DNA of 64,000 nucleotides from Promerops cafer (Eukaryota > Chordata > Aves > Passeriformes > Nectariniidae), in NCBI GenBank assembly GCA_013398275.1, contig VZSE01010145.1, positions 310,001 to 374,000 on the forward strand, read 5' to 3'. Positions 48,641-61,444 of the stretch are shown one piece after another (position 1 is the stretch's first letter; each line of letters opens with the position of its first letter). The translations under genes and the position numbers were made by a program. The notes under the pieces were generated by a model. It made no database searches and was not told the origin of the DNA. It saw only the letters and a program-made list of their open reading frames with translations.

Positions 48641-50699
48641 TGTTGCTGAACTATTGCCATTCTTCTCACATATTTACTCTTTCCTGACTTCAGTCCATAA
48701 ATCAATATTCCCTTCCTTGTTTATTATGTGCCCATATCCCCACTACGTTTCTTTCCTTTCGTATCATCTCAGAATCCAGGCTCTCCTCTTCCAGGACCTC
48801 TTCCTGATGTCAGGCCCCCAGCTGAAATGGTTATTGTGGGAACAGTGTCCTTCATAGGTACAAACTCTCATGGTTTGTGGTGAGGTGCCATTTTGACTGA
48901 CACTGGCATTTCTTGTTCTCTTGTCACTGCTCTGTCCCACTCACGGGTGGTCGAATTCTTAAGGACCTTGGTGCATCACAGTTAGAAATATGTGAGGAAG
49001 AAGAGGCATTTTAGAGTTCCAGGAATTGGGGTAGGGTGACTCAAAAGGTACAGCTAGGTGAGAAACAGGATAGGCACCTCCACACGTCCTTCCACTGAAA
49101 CAACTCAAGCCGTTTTAAAGCATCCATTGTGGAAGATGTCAGATGATCTTATGGAAGACTGAAGTGTTTGATAGTCATTTGTAGTTGAAAAAATAATTGG
49201 GGAGAGATCTCTGACAGTGTTTGCAAAGAGGCTGTTGCTTTCTTCAGAGCCCTGTGGTGTTCAGGAACCAGCCCTTCCACTGCCCAAGGCTTTATTGAGC
49301 TCTCCTGGTCCCTCTAATCCCCAAGTGCTAATGTACACCTTGAATTCTTTACTATGAATTGCTTAAAATGCAACCAACCTCCAGACTCGGGGCTGGAGTC
49401 CTGAACCTGTCATCTCTGTAATTACAAGAGACTGTGGTCACCCCTGGGGTGACAGTTAAAGCTGAACACCAGGTTAGGACTAATTCCTATGAATCTTCTC
49501 TTTTATGTTTTTGTTAATGAAGGATAAATGTTTGTGAGACGTATTTCTTAATTTCTCAGATACCAGGGAAGATAAGTACTTAGCCAACTTAAAAAAAAAT
49601 CCAGTGTAAAAAGGGAAATGGTTTTTTCCAGCTTTTTTCTTGGTAAGGAGGGAGTGTAGTATTTTCTTTCTTTGCATTTAGCTGAAGTTACTATTGTTGA
49701 AAGTCATGGAAAAAACAAAGTTGCTCTCCTTTCATAAGCAAACTCTAAGTATTCAACCCTAATTGTTACTTCTTGCTATAAATGCACTTTTCCAGGCCAT
49801 TTCCAAGGTTTAGTTAGAGAACAAAAAGGCAAAAATATGCATATGGGAGACTGCAAATGCACTCTGACTGTGAAAGAAGAGCAAATGATTGTTCATTAAT
49901 TTAAATCTCTATCTAAATGCAGGTACCTTTTCATAGATCTTGACAAACTCTTATGACAAATACAGTTTGTTCATGCCTATGGTTAATTTAGGAAGTTTGT
50001 TCCATGACTCTCAACAATAGCAATTTTAGGGAAATGCAAAATTCATCAAGACCTGGAGGAAGCTTAAATAAAGTGAATGAGTTTTGGATAAATAGCTCCA
50101 CTTCTAGTCTGTGTCCTAAGTTGAAAGCCATCTCTGGCCCCTCTAGATTTGCTTGGTTTTAGTTGCTGTGTTTCAAAATTAAAGGGTCTTAAATTATGTT
50201 CATTGGCCTGGTTTTAGATTCAGGCAGGTGTGACTGTGTGCAGTGCTATTACCTTCAATAATGTAGTGTAAATGGAGAAAGAATCTGCTTCACTGCCTGC
50301 TCTTGGTTTGCTCTTCGTGTACTCCACGTGCTATGTGGAGGCTGGATGTAAATTCTGCATCAAGACCCTCTTGTTCCTGCAGCTCCCTGGGGAATCCTGT
50401 GGTAAAATGGGAATTCTGTGGCAGCTGCAAATAAGTTCAGGTTCAGTTCCTTTGTACTGAATTAAATATGTACATGAATAATACAATTGGTACAGTAGAT
50501 CTTGTAGTTTACATTATCAAATAAAATTCTTAAAATGTGTTCCCTAGGTTTTCAGCATGCCACAAAATACATTTCAATAATGTATGTCTGCACTGTAAAA
50601 GCTTTCAACAGAAAAAAAATAACAAGACAGACTTTAGTTTCATTATATCCAGTATGTGAAATAATTTGGCTTCTGGACACCTGGCACATGTTATAAAAT
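48641..50699. other. unique sequence, no gene seen
   Basis: No gene or clear repeat is visible. Sequence is AT-rich with short A and T runs (for example near 49590). Possible regulatory content cannot be judged from this sequence alone. Confidence 0.5.
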
Positions 50700-51087
50700 C
50701 AATCATAGAATGCCTTGGGCTGGTAGGAACCTCCAAGATCGTCTTGTTCTAACTCTTTGTCATGGGCAGGGACACCTTCCACTGTCCCAGGCTGCTCAGA
50801 GCCCATCCAGCCTGGCCTGGGACACTTCAGGGATCCAGGGGCAGCCACAGCTGCTCTGGGCACCCTGTGCCAGTGCTCCCCACCCTCCCAGGGAGGAATT
50901 CCTTCCCAATATCCAATCCAAACGCACTCCCTGTCAGTGGGAAGCCATTCCCCTGTCCTGTCACTGCAGGCCCTTGTCAATAGTCCCTCTCCATCTTCCT
51001 TGTAGGCTCCCTGCAGGTACTGGAAGGCTCCAGTTAGGTTTCCCTGAACCCTTGTCTTGTCTTGGTTGAACAATCCCAGCTCTCTCT
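50700..51087 (-). mobile_element. CR1 LINE 3' end, antisense
   Basis: A clear antisense CR1 of nearly 390 bp. It opens with AATCATAGAATGCCTTGGGC and has GGGCAGGGACACCTTCCACT, CAGGCTGCTCAGAGCCCATC, GGAATTCCTTCCCAATATCC, CCCTGTCCTGTCACTGCAGG and CAGGTACTGGAAGGCTCCAG, then stops at AATCCCAGCTCTCTC. It is well preserved, and the open frames drawn on both strands belong to the element. Confidence 0.94.
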
Positions 51088-52154
51088 AAATGCTGGCATT
51101 TAAAGAGCAATATTTCACTTTTAGGCTGGACTTTGCCTGCATGGTGTGATTGTTTCTGAGGCTGTCAGTGCCGTGTGACACTCTGGAATAGGTGATGCCA
51201 TACAGACCCCAAGTCGGGGCAGACTTTGATCCCAGAAGTGACCCATGCATAAACTCATTTCCAGGAGAAAGGTTCTGTGGAAAAAGAAGCAATGGGAAAC
51301 ACAGTGATTTGTTCACAACTGCAGCAGCAGAGCTGGCTCTGCAGAGCTGGGGGCTTCAGACACTGTGTGCAGCAGAGTGACACAAGCTCTCTTGGATGGT
51401 TGTTCCCCCCTTTGTTTTTAAGAATAGGTGTTGTATTTCACAGTTACTTCCTTAGGGATAGTTCTAGAATGTTTTGCAGTGTAAATTGCAAAATTTATAG
51501 GAATATGCTAAAAAGTTATCAAAGCATCCCTGTCTATTTCCTAGTGGGACAGGTACTTAATATAAACTGAACCTAGTGGGTGGCCACACAATTAATGAAT
51601 TCTTTCCAGGACCTTGTAATGGACTCTATCATTTTCTTTCTGGTTAATAGGAAAATGACTGGGCTTACCGAAAAATTCAGCTGAAATTTTTCAGCTCTGG
51701 AGCTAAAAGCACAATTTTAAGTTCCCCTTTAATGTGAACATGAGTTTCAATGAAACACAAAAGCAGAATATGTCAGTCCAGCAATATGGTACTGTGCCTT
51801 TATTGTGCTCTTTTAAAACATGAGACCAATGTTATTCTGCTTCTAATTCTTGTGCCAGGGCAAATTATCCATTTAGGTTTTCTTGTTCTGTGTTTTCCAG
51901 TATCATAGAAAGGTAGAGATCTAGTCAGGTTAGATCCCCTTGTTGGTCCTTCTGAATGTGGAGAATAGTATTTGTGTTGGACATTGTCCTCGTGTCAAGG
52001 AGTTAGCCTCTTTTTCTATAATGCCATTTAAAGTGTATCTTTTATAATTAGATTTAAATTTAGGCAATGAATACAGACAGAGAGTTAAGCTTGGTACAGC
52101 CAAACAGAAACCAGGAAGGGAATATTATTTGGGATGTATATCAGGGTCCCTGTG

Positions 52155-52215
52155 TAACAGTCAGGATACCTGGGCTCCTGCCCTGTTTACCACAAGTTGC
52201 TGGCTCTGTACATAC
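52155..52215 (+). mobile_element. possible MIR-type SINE fragment
   Basis: The sequence CAGTCAGGATACCTGGGCTC, followed by CCACAAGTTGCTGGCTCTGT, follows the MIR 5' core (AGTCAGGAGACCTGGGTTC, then CACTAACTTGCTGTGTG). Only about 60 bp match, so confidence is low. Confidence 0.35.
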
Positions 52216-55200
52216 AATTAGTTTAAACAGCAGAAAATTACCAGGGCAAATCCATCCTTTGTGGGTGGAAATTCCTATGATTTCAGTGTGACTGCCTGTT
52301 GCCCACATGTGGATGCATTTACTCGATGGGAAGGGAGTTCTGGCCCAGAGTTTCAAAAGTGGGTGTTTAACAGAGCCTTGTATAACATTTTTACACTCAT
52401 TCTCTAACATAAAAGATGATACCAGGAGTGGTACTGGCAGGACTTGCTCACACAGATGTTACTGGTAGTTTAGATAAACAGTAACACCTAGGATGCCAGA
52501 TGTTGATTCATCCCTGGTGCTTGCCAGACTGGAATTCATATTCCATTAGAGGCTACTGGTTATTTATTTCTCAGCCCACTAGAAGTTTAATTGACTATTT
52601 CTCCATCTATTTTCCTTTTCTCCCCTGCTTGCTCTTCCTCTCATTTACTTTTCTTCTACCTACATTAATATTCATTTTGGCCTGAAGCATGGAGAAATCC
52701 CATCAGTCACCCAGGGACCAAGTACCCTAGGCCAGAGTATCCTACTTAAGACTTAGTGATAGTATCCAAATAATTTCCCATTTTCCAACTGAGAGGCGGG
52801 TGAGGGGAGCAGATGAAAACCTTTGCCAAGAAGCTCTCTGTGGTGGGTACTAAAATAAGTCAGGTAGCAGCTGCCCAACCCAAACTTCGGTGTGTAATTA
52901 GCTGATTCAATATCCAAAAGAAGCAGGTACCTGTTGAGATTTGTGAATCCTCTGCCAGGGCAGATAGTTTACAGCTTGCAGATATTTCTCTAATGAGGGA
53001 GGGTATTGTGAGCCCTGAGCAGTAAAACACTGTTTTCTTAGTATGCAAAAAGAATGGCTGTTTTTTTCTTTAGGGATGTTCTTGGCATACAACGTTCCTG
53101 TTCTTTTCTTTGCTATTTCTTGGGAGTATTCTGAAAACTATTGATACAGTATGCAAATTCAATGCAGGAAATGTAACATTGTATAAGTGTAATTATCCTT
53201 GTATTCAAAGATGTTTTTATTTGTCCCTGCATATTTTAGTCCTATAAAAAAAGAAAAACACAATTGTATACATTGTCAAAAAGAAAAAAGTCAGAGGAAG
53301 ATGGTATAAAGATCAGACCATAAAAAGAAATTGAGGAATTAGAGAAACACTAATAAAAGAAAAAATACGGATATCACTGGAAAGGCACAGAATGGGACCA
53401 TTTCAGGAAGAAAAAAGTATGCTGGCTGTTGCCATTCTAGAGAACTAGACATGGAAAGAAGAGAATGGAAAATAAGATCAAAGCTGTAAAGCCATTTCTC
53501 CTCCCTTCTTTTCAGAGTCATTTCATAAGGAGTACGGGGAGAGGGGGAGGTGAGGGGAAGGGGGCCAGGAATCCTAGCAACCAAAATACTATGGATGCAA
53601 ACACCTTTAAAATGTGCAACTGCCAGCAAAAGCTCTCAGAGGGTCAGCTCACTCCTTCTGTTCCTGGGCAGAGCAGGATGTGCTCACAACAGCACTATGA
53701 CTTTGTTTTCTTCACTTACCAAGGTGGAAAGTTATTGTTTTTATGTCTGCAATATTTTGATATACAAATATGCCTATAGAATGTTGGGGAATGAAAAAAA
53801 AATTGCTTGGATGTAGTTGGCTTGAAGAAACCGCTGGAGAAGTACAGGAGAAAGGGAAACTGTTTTGTACAAGTTGTTAGGGTACTTTTTTTATACTCTA
53901 TCAGGATATCCCTTTCTTTTCTAAAATCTGTGTATTTTCTTCCACTCACCTTTGTTTTTTTTCCCTGCACTATGAATCTCTCCTAATTGTTTTCTTTCAA
54001 AACAGAAATCTTGACAAAAGTCACAGTAACTCCACGGAAGTTGGTGAACTTTCTCTGGTGTAAGAGGTGAAATATCCTTCTCTCTTCATTGTCTTTGTTC
54101 AGTTTGCCCCATTTTTTGCTGTCTCTCTCCCACATGGCATTCCCTGTAGAACAATTTGTCTTTTTTTTTTTTTGCTTCTTTCTTTTTGGAGCCCAGCACT
54201 TTCCAGTAAATATCTCTGTTCTTCAGTGCCAGTACAACTGGCAGGCAGGTGTTGGCTCCTTCCATTCACTGACAGGAGCAATATTTTATGGCAGAACCCA
54301 AACCTGGCCAAACAACAGGCCCACAAATGAAATCGTCACCGTCACAAGTACCAGTGACAGTGAAGATGCCAAGTCCTGGACTGGGAAGGAAATACTGAGC
54401 TGTAACTCACCACTTCATTGCAACTTGATGCTTTTGGCCCCTACAATTTCTTTACCAGGGTCAATATTTTAGGAATGGAACAGTAACATATTGCTGTCTA
54501 TAACTGTCCAGGAGAAGCTGACTGTGGAAATGGACAATGTAATTGTTGCTTACTTTGAACAGGGCTCCAACTGCACATAAATGAAGCAATGGTAGCAGAT
54601 TTACATGCAAATGATTCCAGTTCAGTGTGGACATTGATTCACTGAGGCTAATAACAGTTCAGCAGATTGTAACAAAGAATAATGGAAGAAATTTCTACTG
54701 GAATGACACAATTGAAATCTGCTCTAAGTCTTTTAAGGTCATGTAAACAGTGTTTTTCATATTGCTAAACCTCTCACATAATCTTTCAATCTGAATCCTT
54801 AAATTCCTTCTAGAATCCAACTCCTATTTCACCCATAACAATGCTTATATATTTTCTAATTGCATAAAACTAATTCAGGCATTACACGAATCAATACACA
54901 TAATGCATATTTTTAACTGGCATAAGATAAGTTATTAAGAGCATGGTGCAGTAGTATTTGATTATCTTTGAAAGGACAAATGCTCCAATGAAAAAGAGTA
55001 GTCTTTGTCTGGAGGGCAGTAGACCGTTTCAGCTTTCACAGACAAAAATGTATCAAAAGCTAAATCTGGGAAAGCTGCATTCTAGAACAAAGTGATGGTG
55101 TGATCAGAACCTGTCTGTTCTCCTTGTGTTCTTGCTGCCAGTGGGGAAAGGTCTTCTGTAGATCAGTCAGAAAAGGTTAAAAAAATTACTGCCTTTTCCC

Positions 55201-55420
55201 TAAACCAGCCGTAAGGTGATGATATTGTAACGAAGGAACATTGTGGACAACATCAAAGGGCTAAGGAGAAGGAGACAGACTGAAGACAGATGGAACCCAG
55301 GTGTGAGTTTAGACTCAGCCACGGTTTTGTCTTGTAACGTGCTCATTGATAAAAGTCTGTGCTTTTCTTTACTCTTCTGGATGGCTGGGAAAGAGATGCT
55401 GTAAATGAACTGCAGCACAA

Positions 55421-55461
55421 TGGACATCTTGAAGGCACAATTGGTATCTTGAAGGCACAAT
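55421..55461. repeat. 20-bp tandem duplication
   Basis: Two adjacent copies of a 20-bp unit share ATCTTGAAGGCACAAT, with a change near the junction. It is a simple local duplication with no gene attached. Confidence 0.85.
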
Positions 55462-56501
55462 GCCTCCCAAATTGATTTGGTTGCTGGCAACTGTGAAATA
55501 CTTGCAGCTTTGAATTCAGCCCTGGATTCTGCACAATTTGTTCTGAGAAAACAAATGCAAAACTTTGGGTCCCTTTTTGATTTTCAGAATGCAGAAACAA
55601 AGATGATCTGGGTAACTTCAGGGTATGCAGGATTAGGTATTTAAACAGAAAGCGAGAAAAAGAATTATTCAGGGGGTTTTGTGCTATTTTTCCTCAAAAA
55701 TGAATCTTTGCACCCCTGACTCTCTACGTGGAGAATAGATTTCAAACTCTGATCCACTATGAGACACTAAGGGTAGCAGCAGGACGTAGCTGCCCAAGAG
55801 CAAGCAGTAGAGACCATGCCAGTTTTGTATCTGGGGAAGCTGAGAAGAAAAAGGGGAGTAGGTGTCAATAAACCCTCTATTGGCAAACTTTGCCAGCACG
55901 ATCCAAATCTGCAGGGGAAAGCTGGAGCACCGACACTGGGAAAGAGCTCCCAGCTCCTCTGGCTCACCTGTGGAGGAATAGGTATTTTCCAAACAGCTTT
56001 CTTGGCTCCCTTGTCATCATTCCCCTCCAAATATGCATCAAAAAGCAAGGAAAAACTGTTCAAATGTAATTTACTTGGTTACAAGAATGGATTTTTGTCC
56101 ATTAAATTGCTTGTGTATCCATAATCAAGTCTTAGTGTGCTTTTAAACCACTGACAATCTTTTTCATGCAGATCAAATCTTCCAAGCTGTAGTGCAGCTG
56201 ATAGATATTTCCATGTACACAGTTGTTATGAGCATGATTAATGCTTGGATACACTGTTTGAATTTTCCAGTGCCATGTGTAGGATTTACAAAGCCCAGAC
56301 TATCTCATGTATAGCCAAAGTCCAAATAAACTTTGGTTTCTCTGTTCCTGAAGAAGAAACTTTGACAATAGAAGAAACAATTGCTTAGAAACAGTATACA
56401 CTTTCTAAGAGATGTGCTGGCCTACAAAAGAATATGTTTTAAAAGTTTACACTGTTTTTACAATGCTTTTGGTGTTTTATGCAAGCTGTCATATAATGGA
56501 A

Positions 56502-56638
56502 ATAATGACCTCAGGGACATGTGTTTATCTTGGGTTTAGCCCACTTAAAATACATTTAGCCTTTAACTGTTCCATAGGCCAAAACCACATCAAATGGGCC
56601 AAAGATGGAATAAACACACATACTCCTGAGGTCATTAT
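56502..56638. repeat. 137-bp long imperfect palindrome (hairpin repeat or MITE)
   Basis: The outer ends are a perfect 14-bp inverted repeat: ATAATGACCTCAGG (56502-56515) and CCTGAGGTCATTAT (56625-56638). Complementarity continues inwards along the whole length. ATGTG-TTTA, TTTxGCCCAxTT and TTTxGCCT blocks on the left (to about 56566) pair with the matching blocks on the right (from about 56574), with one 2-nt gap and roughly two-thirds of positions matching. The central loop is about 7 nt. This is the architecture of hairpin-type ancient repeats (Eulor-like) or of a MITE. No target-site duplication was clear, and I cannot name a family. Confidence 0.7.
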
Positions 56639-58714
56639 CACTTCATTGTAGTTTTGCAGAAGAAAAGGAAAACAAACGCTGTCTCTTTGTGTTGCTTTTG
56701 GGACTCAGCATGCCCAAGTGATGGTGTATATGCTATTTTATAAATATTTTCTTTTTAGGGATGTGCTTTGCTTCTCTTTTTTATTTTTTTCCTCTGCCAC
56801 TTATTAATTGTAAATTATTCTCTGTTAATAATTTAATCTTGAAAACATTGAAAAGCTGGAATCGTAGAAATTAGAGCTGGAGTTGCCAGTGCAGTATTAA
56901 TAGCTGGCATTCTCCACAAAGAGAGGCACAGATGGAAACATTTTAAGAAGAAGAGCTAGCATGGAGAATCTACTCCTTTTATGAGCTGAGTCCTGGAATA
57001 CTGGCTGGGGTTTTGTTTGTGAACAAGTAAATGAACTTTGCACCCCAATGCTACAAGGCAGTTGCTGACCAGTACAATATATACAGATCAATGCTATTCC
57101 TATCACCCAAAAAAATGGTAGTGGAAAACAAACTCTGCCACCTTACTGTTAGGAAAGGCTTACTTTTTCGGTTGAGCCTATTTTTTACATGAATATCATA
57201 GCTTACTCCTGTTGTGTTCTGACATAGTTACTGTGGACCACAAGTGACAAAATTTTACCTGTCTTTTCAGAAGCTTTAGTTTGCTACCTAACCTTTAGTC
57301 AGGAAGGGGGAGGAAAAAAGATTTCTCTGAAACATTCAACTTAAAAGCAAAACGCCAAATACTGTTCTGTTGAAGTCATTAGCAATTGTAAACATGTATT
57401 TAACATGGTGAGGATTTCACTCTACACCCAAATGGTACTTGGACTCAGTGCTGTAAAGTAGAAGCCTGTGGAAAGCTGCAGAGTTTGTCTCTGCAAAGCC
57501 ACCCAGAACAAGCTGAATTTCAATGAACTTCAATGGAAAAGAATTTCAAAACTCCTGGGCTCTTTACATTTTAGGTAAATTATACATTTAAGTGACTGTT
57601 TTCTCTTTTGGATGTTTAAAGATGGAAACAATACGGTTTGACTTGAGTGTAGATAAGATGATCCTGGCAAAAGTGCTTCCAAAGGAAAGGAAGTGTGGTG
57701 AGTGTGTGTGTGTGTGTGTGTGTTAAAGGGAGCTGCTGGCACTCATGGTTAAGGCCAACTGAGGACATCCCAAATTCTGCAAAGGTCAGTAAGGCACTGA
57801 CCCCCACGCAGGTCTGCCAAAGGCCCAGCAGCTGCAGGGAGCTGGGAGGTCTCCGGGAGGAGTCTGGGAGCAGCACGGAGTCACTGCAGGGCTGCACCTG
57901 CTGCAGTCCCGGGGACTCTGGGGAAGCACACACCAGCAGCAAAGGTGCCTGTTGGTTTCTCCTTCTGGTACCTGCTTAACAAGAAAAGGCATTCAGAGGG
58001 GCAAGGATTTGCTAACAGAGATGACCCAAAAAGCTGCCTGCTCTTGCCCATCAAAATACCTCCTTAAGAGCTAATGCCCACCCCTGGTACTGGGCCTAAT
58101 TCTATGTGGAATCTTCATTTTCATCATAGAGATGCTGGCAACATGTGACCTGTGTGGTACAGCCAGCCAAGACTGTGTGCAGTACAGGGCTCCCCTTGGA
58201 GGGAAAAGACCTCCAAGAAGACTTTTCTCTTTGAAAAATCAGGCAACATCTACTTTTGTAGTGGGTTTATATGGCAAGGTCTCGGTTGTGTTGCTAACAC
58301 GTTGTGTTGGTATCACAATTTTAGACTTAGAAGAGCTTCAAAACCATGTAATATCTGAAAAATGACACCATTTGAGTTTGAAAAGCATCACAGCTTGGCA
58401 CGTAGCAGAGCAAAGAACATCTAACACCAGGTTTCCACCTGCACCCGGAAAGGTGACAAAGGTGGAAGGGGAAGAAACTAGGGTGTCTGTGATTGGAAAC
58501 CAATAAAAGTATGTGGGTAGAGATCTCTTACCCTTTCTTCCCCTAAAAGCCACAGAACTGTGGGAATGACTGATTCTCCTGGGGTCCTTTTGGGGCCGCT
58601 CCTTCCCCTGTGGGCACCCCTGCTCCCCAACTGCACATCGAGGTTGCTCTCCAGCCCTCTGCTTTCTGCCCCTGGCTTGACCATGGAACCTGGTAGCCCC
58701 CTCCTGGCCCCCTG
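56639..58714. other. unique sequence, no gene seen
   Basis: No gene is supported. Includes a GT microsatellite at 57702-57723 (separate entry) and a GC-richer patch at about 57790-57970. Near 58531 the minus strand has a good splice-donor word (GG|GTAAGA), discussed with the CpG cluster that follows. Confidence 0.5.
57702..57723. repeat. (GT)11 microsatellite
   Basis: Eleven uninterrupted GT units, preceded by shorter GT-rich sequence. Ordinary dinucleotide repeat, probably polymorphic. Confidence 0.95.
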
Positions 58715-58850
58715 CCGGGGCTGGGTGGGCAGGAGGAGGCAGTGTCCGGCCGGGCCGGGGAGCGTTCTCCCGGGGGGCCGGAGCGGGGAGTCGGGGACGG
58801 GGGCTGCGACTCGGCCTGCGGAGCGGGTTGGAGCTCTGGGAGCGTTTCAA
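58715..58850. promoter_or_regulatory. short, very CpG-dense cluster, candidate promoter
   Basis: Between 58741 and 58850 there are about 15 CpG dinucleotides in 110 bp, above what the base composition predicts, inside AT-rich surroundings. This argues for long-term lack of methylation, as at a promoter. On the minus strand an exon starting here could end at a donor GG|GTAAGA (exon end 58532). A 182-codon minus-strand frame spans 58338-58886 but has low-complexity Pro/Arg-rich content from the GC-rich DNA and no known domain, so I do not call it a gene. No recognisable repeat explains the cluster. Confidence 0.4.
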
Positions 58851-59950
58851 AGTGTCTTTACATGTTGGACTCATTTTCATTGCCAAAATGCAGTGTTTCT
58901 GGCAGCACTTATTTTTAGTTTGAAGTTCTATTTAACAGTTTTTGAGATTGGGCAGTGTAGTAATTTAGCAGCCCTTATGTGAAGGAAAGAAGGCTGCAGC
59001 TTCTGCACCACTTTTAATATTTGTTTGCCATTTCAATTTTGTAGCACGCCGACATTTAAATATTCTGTTTGCTGTTATTTTGACACCTTCCCTTTATTTG
59101 CGTATTTTTAATCTGTGAAAACATAAAACTTGGTGCTTGCTATTTACAATCTGGGGATTAGAGCTGACTTTTCATTGAGAGTGGGCATGGGTGTACCTCG
59201 AACATGGGAGAAAAAGCTGGGCTGGAGGTAACTGGAGAGAGTACCTTCCAGAGAGTTGATCAATCAGCACTTTGACTTCTAGCTAAAATATGGATCAAGA
59301 ACTTTTCCTCTACCACCTGAAGTTTCTCTGGTCTAAAAGAGAAAGGAAAGTAAAAATTATTGTTATGCTGTAGTAGTTAAAGGTTTTCCAAAAACATACA
59401 TTGTGGCACAATAAGCTTTCAAAGGTTTAATCAAGTCCGCAAATTGTTGCTTTCCAGTAACAATTGCCTGGGCAAACGTCTATTATTTTAATAGATGAAA
59501 GGTATGAGGTCAGTCTTGAGTCTTTTGGTACACTCCTGAAATCTTCACTCTGTCTCCAGAAAGTTGGTGTGTCTGTCAAACTCCTGAATTAAAGAGGTAT
59601 GCTGAATGCCAGATTAAATTTAATAGCTGTGATAAGGAAATCTATATGATGCATCAAGTATTTCAGGAATAAATATGCTGCTGATACACACTGGACTTGG
59701 TTCCATTCATTTTTTCATTCTTCTGCTAGCAAAAAGCAAAAGGGTTATTTTTCAAAAGGCTTTTCTGTCTTTTTCAACATATCTTAGTTGTTTCACATTT
59801 TTCATTGACTGGAACAGAAATAACTTGCTACTTTTAACTTGAGGAGTCAAAACAAGCATTGAGGTCGGCAGAATTATGGAAAAGATGCACTTTCCCCAGG
59901 GATGTTCTTCGCTTTCTCTGTTATCTGATTAAACAATATTGATAGCACCC

Positions 59951-59988
59951 ATTTATGGATATACTTAAGTAAGAGGATATCCATAAAT
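59951..59988. repeat. perfect 12-bp inverted repeat, 14-nt loop
   Basis: ATTTATGGATAT (59951-59962) is matched exactly by ATATCCATAAAT (59977-59988). The flanks do not extend the stem. Possibly a small hairpin or the remnant of a palindromic repeat; AT-richness makes chance plausible. Confidence 0.75.
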
Positions 59989-61408
59989 TTAGAGTCTTTA
60001 TAACAGGCAGATTTAAACTGCGTTTCAGATTATTTTTATCTCTGTGACTTCAGAATTTGACGTGTACCATCAAATTCCAGTTTGTTGATTTAAAAGTTCT
60101 CTTATTGGAAAGAAAACTTTCTATTGCTTGGTGGGTTTTTGTGTTGTGCTGGGAATTTTGCAGGAAGCTTGGAAGGTAGGAGGTGTACAAAATCCGAGGT
60201 GGAGTGAGGAGCTCCTGGTAGTAACTGAAGTGAAACCCCTTAATTTGGCTCTGGTTTGTCACACAGATGGGAGTGGCCCCTGCACAAACTGGCTGGTGCT
60301 CAGTAACTCGGGCAGATGCTGGCAGGGCAGCCACGGGAAGGTATTCCTTCAGTCTCTTTTGCACACTCCCTGCCTTTCCTCCAGTTTTTGGCAGTGCGTG
60401 TCCAGTATAATTATTAGTATTTCTTATGTCATGCCTGAACTTTTACTTTGATTAGGTGTTTCATATTTAGAGGGTGTTATGTTTATCCAGTGGCTTTCCT
60501 TGGCAAATGTTACTGCCAGGAAGATGACTATGTCACTTCTTACCCACAAGACCCCACAGACCACTTACTTTCTCAGAACGTATCTGAAGGGCTTTGCTGG
60601 AACTCGGTAAGCCAGGGGAGTGCCATGAGACTCCTGCAAAGCTGGAGTTCAGTTTTAAAAACAGTAGTTTTTGACTTCCGGTCTTTTAAAGAACTTGTTT
60701 CTAGATATTTTTGGTAATTTCTGACTACATTATACTCTCACTTCCTAGACTAATTAGTAAAGATAATTTAGAGCTTTGGAAGTTGGTGTCTGTTTGGCAA
60801 AAGGTTACCAACAAGTGACGTGGAGTCAGTGTATTTGCTTAGCATAATTGCCATGTATTTCAAATGTAGGGAAGAGTCAGATCCTCTGAACAGAAGCAGC
60901 ACATTGAGCTCACAGATGGTTTTCTCTTTGCCAATGCCTCAGGCTAGGCATCTTTCCCTTATCCTACCAGACCTATACTGCCTATCTTGCCTTACTTGCT
61001 CTCCAGAACCCATGCAGGCTATGTGAAAAAAAGCTGCACTTGGTGATTGTTCACATAACAGTGTTTGCAGCGTGGGAAACCCCATCAGATCAGCAATCCC
61101 TCCAATCCCCGTGCTCGTTCCCAGGAGCAGGAACTTACCTGCTCTTTGGTTTACCTTCCTGTTCAGAGAGACCTGCAGTTCTCTCTGCTGCCAGAGCAGG
61201 CTCAAAGTGCAAAAATTGTTTTATATCAATTTTCAGCCCCTCGAGACAGAAAGGGGACAGTTGGCATAGTCAAGAGCACTTGACATATTGCCAGTACTTT
61301 TGCCCGTGTGACTTTTTGACCTGTGAACCAACACAGCATTAGTTGTTCTGAAATAAAAACATCTCCATTCCAGAAAGCTCTTGGCATTGTATCTTGATTT
61401 TATTTATG

Positions 61409-61444
61409 TTTTTATATTAACTTGTATTTTTATACTAACTTTTA
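61409..61444. repeat. imperfect 18-bp tandem duplication
   Basis: Two adjacent units of the form TTTTTATAxTAACTTxTA lie side by side in AT-rich DNA. Low complexity, no functional implication. Confidence 0.6.

Larger units (their letters stand above)
51088..56501. other. unique sequence, no gene seen
   Basis: No gene is supported in this 5.4 kb. A weak MIR-like trace lies at about 52155-52215 (separate entry). The unique block at about 54480-54800 contains a perfect octamer ATGCAAAT (54605-54612) and looks like possible regulatory DNA. A 20-bp tandem duplication is at 55421-55461. Confidence 0.5.

Noticed and set aside
50699..51073. 124- and 119-codon open frames on opposite strands
   Set aside because: They are readings of the antisense CR1 fragment.
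56860..56890. Short CR1-tail-like word (GGAATCGTAGAAATTAGAGC)
   Set aside because: The match is about 25 bp, with nothing CR1-like following it.
58338..58886. 182-codon minus-strand open frame across the CpG cluster
   Set aside because: The Pro/Arg-rich part reflects GC-rich DNA and the rest reads through AT-rich DNA with no domain. The CpG cluster itself is kept as a feature.
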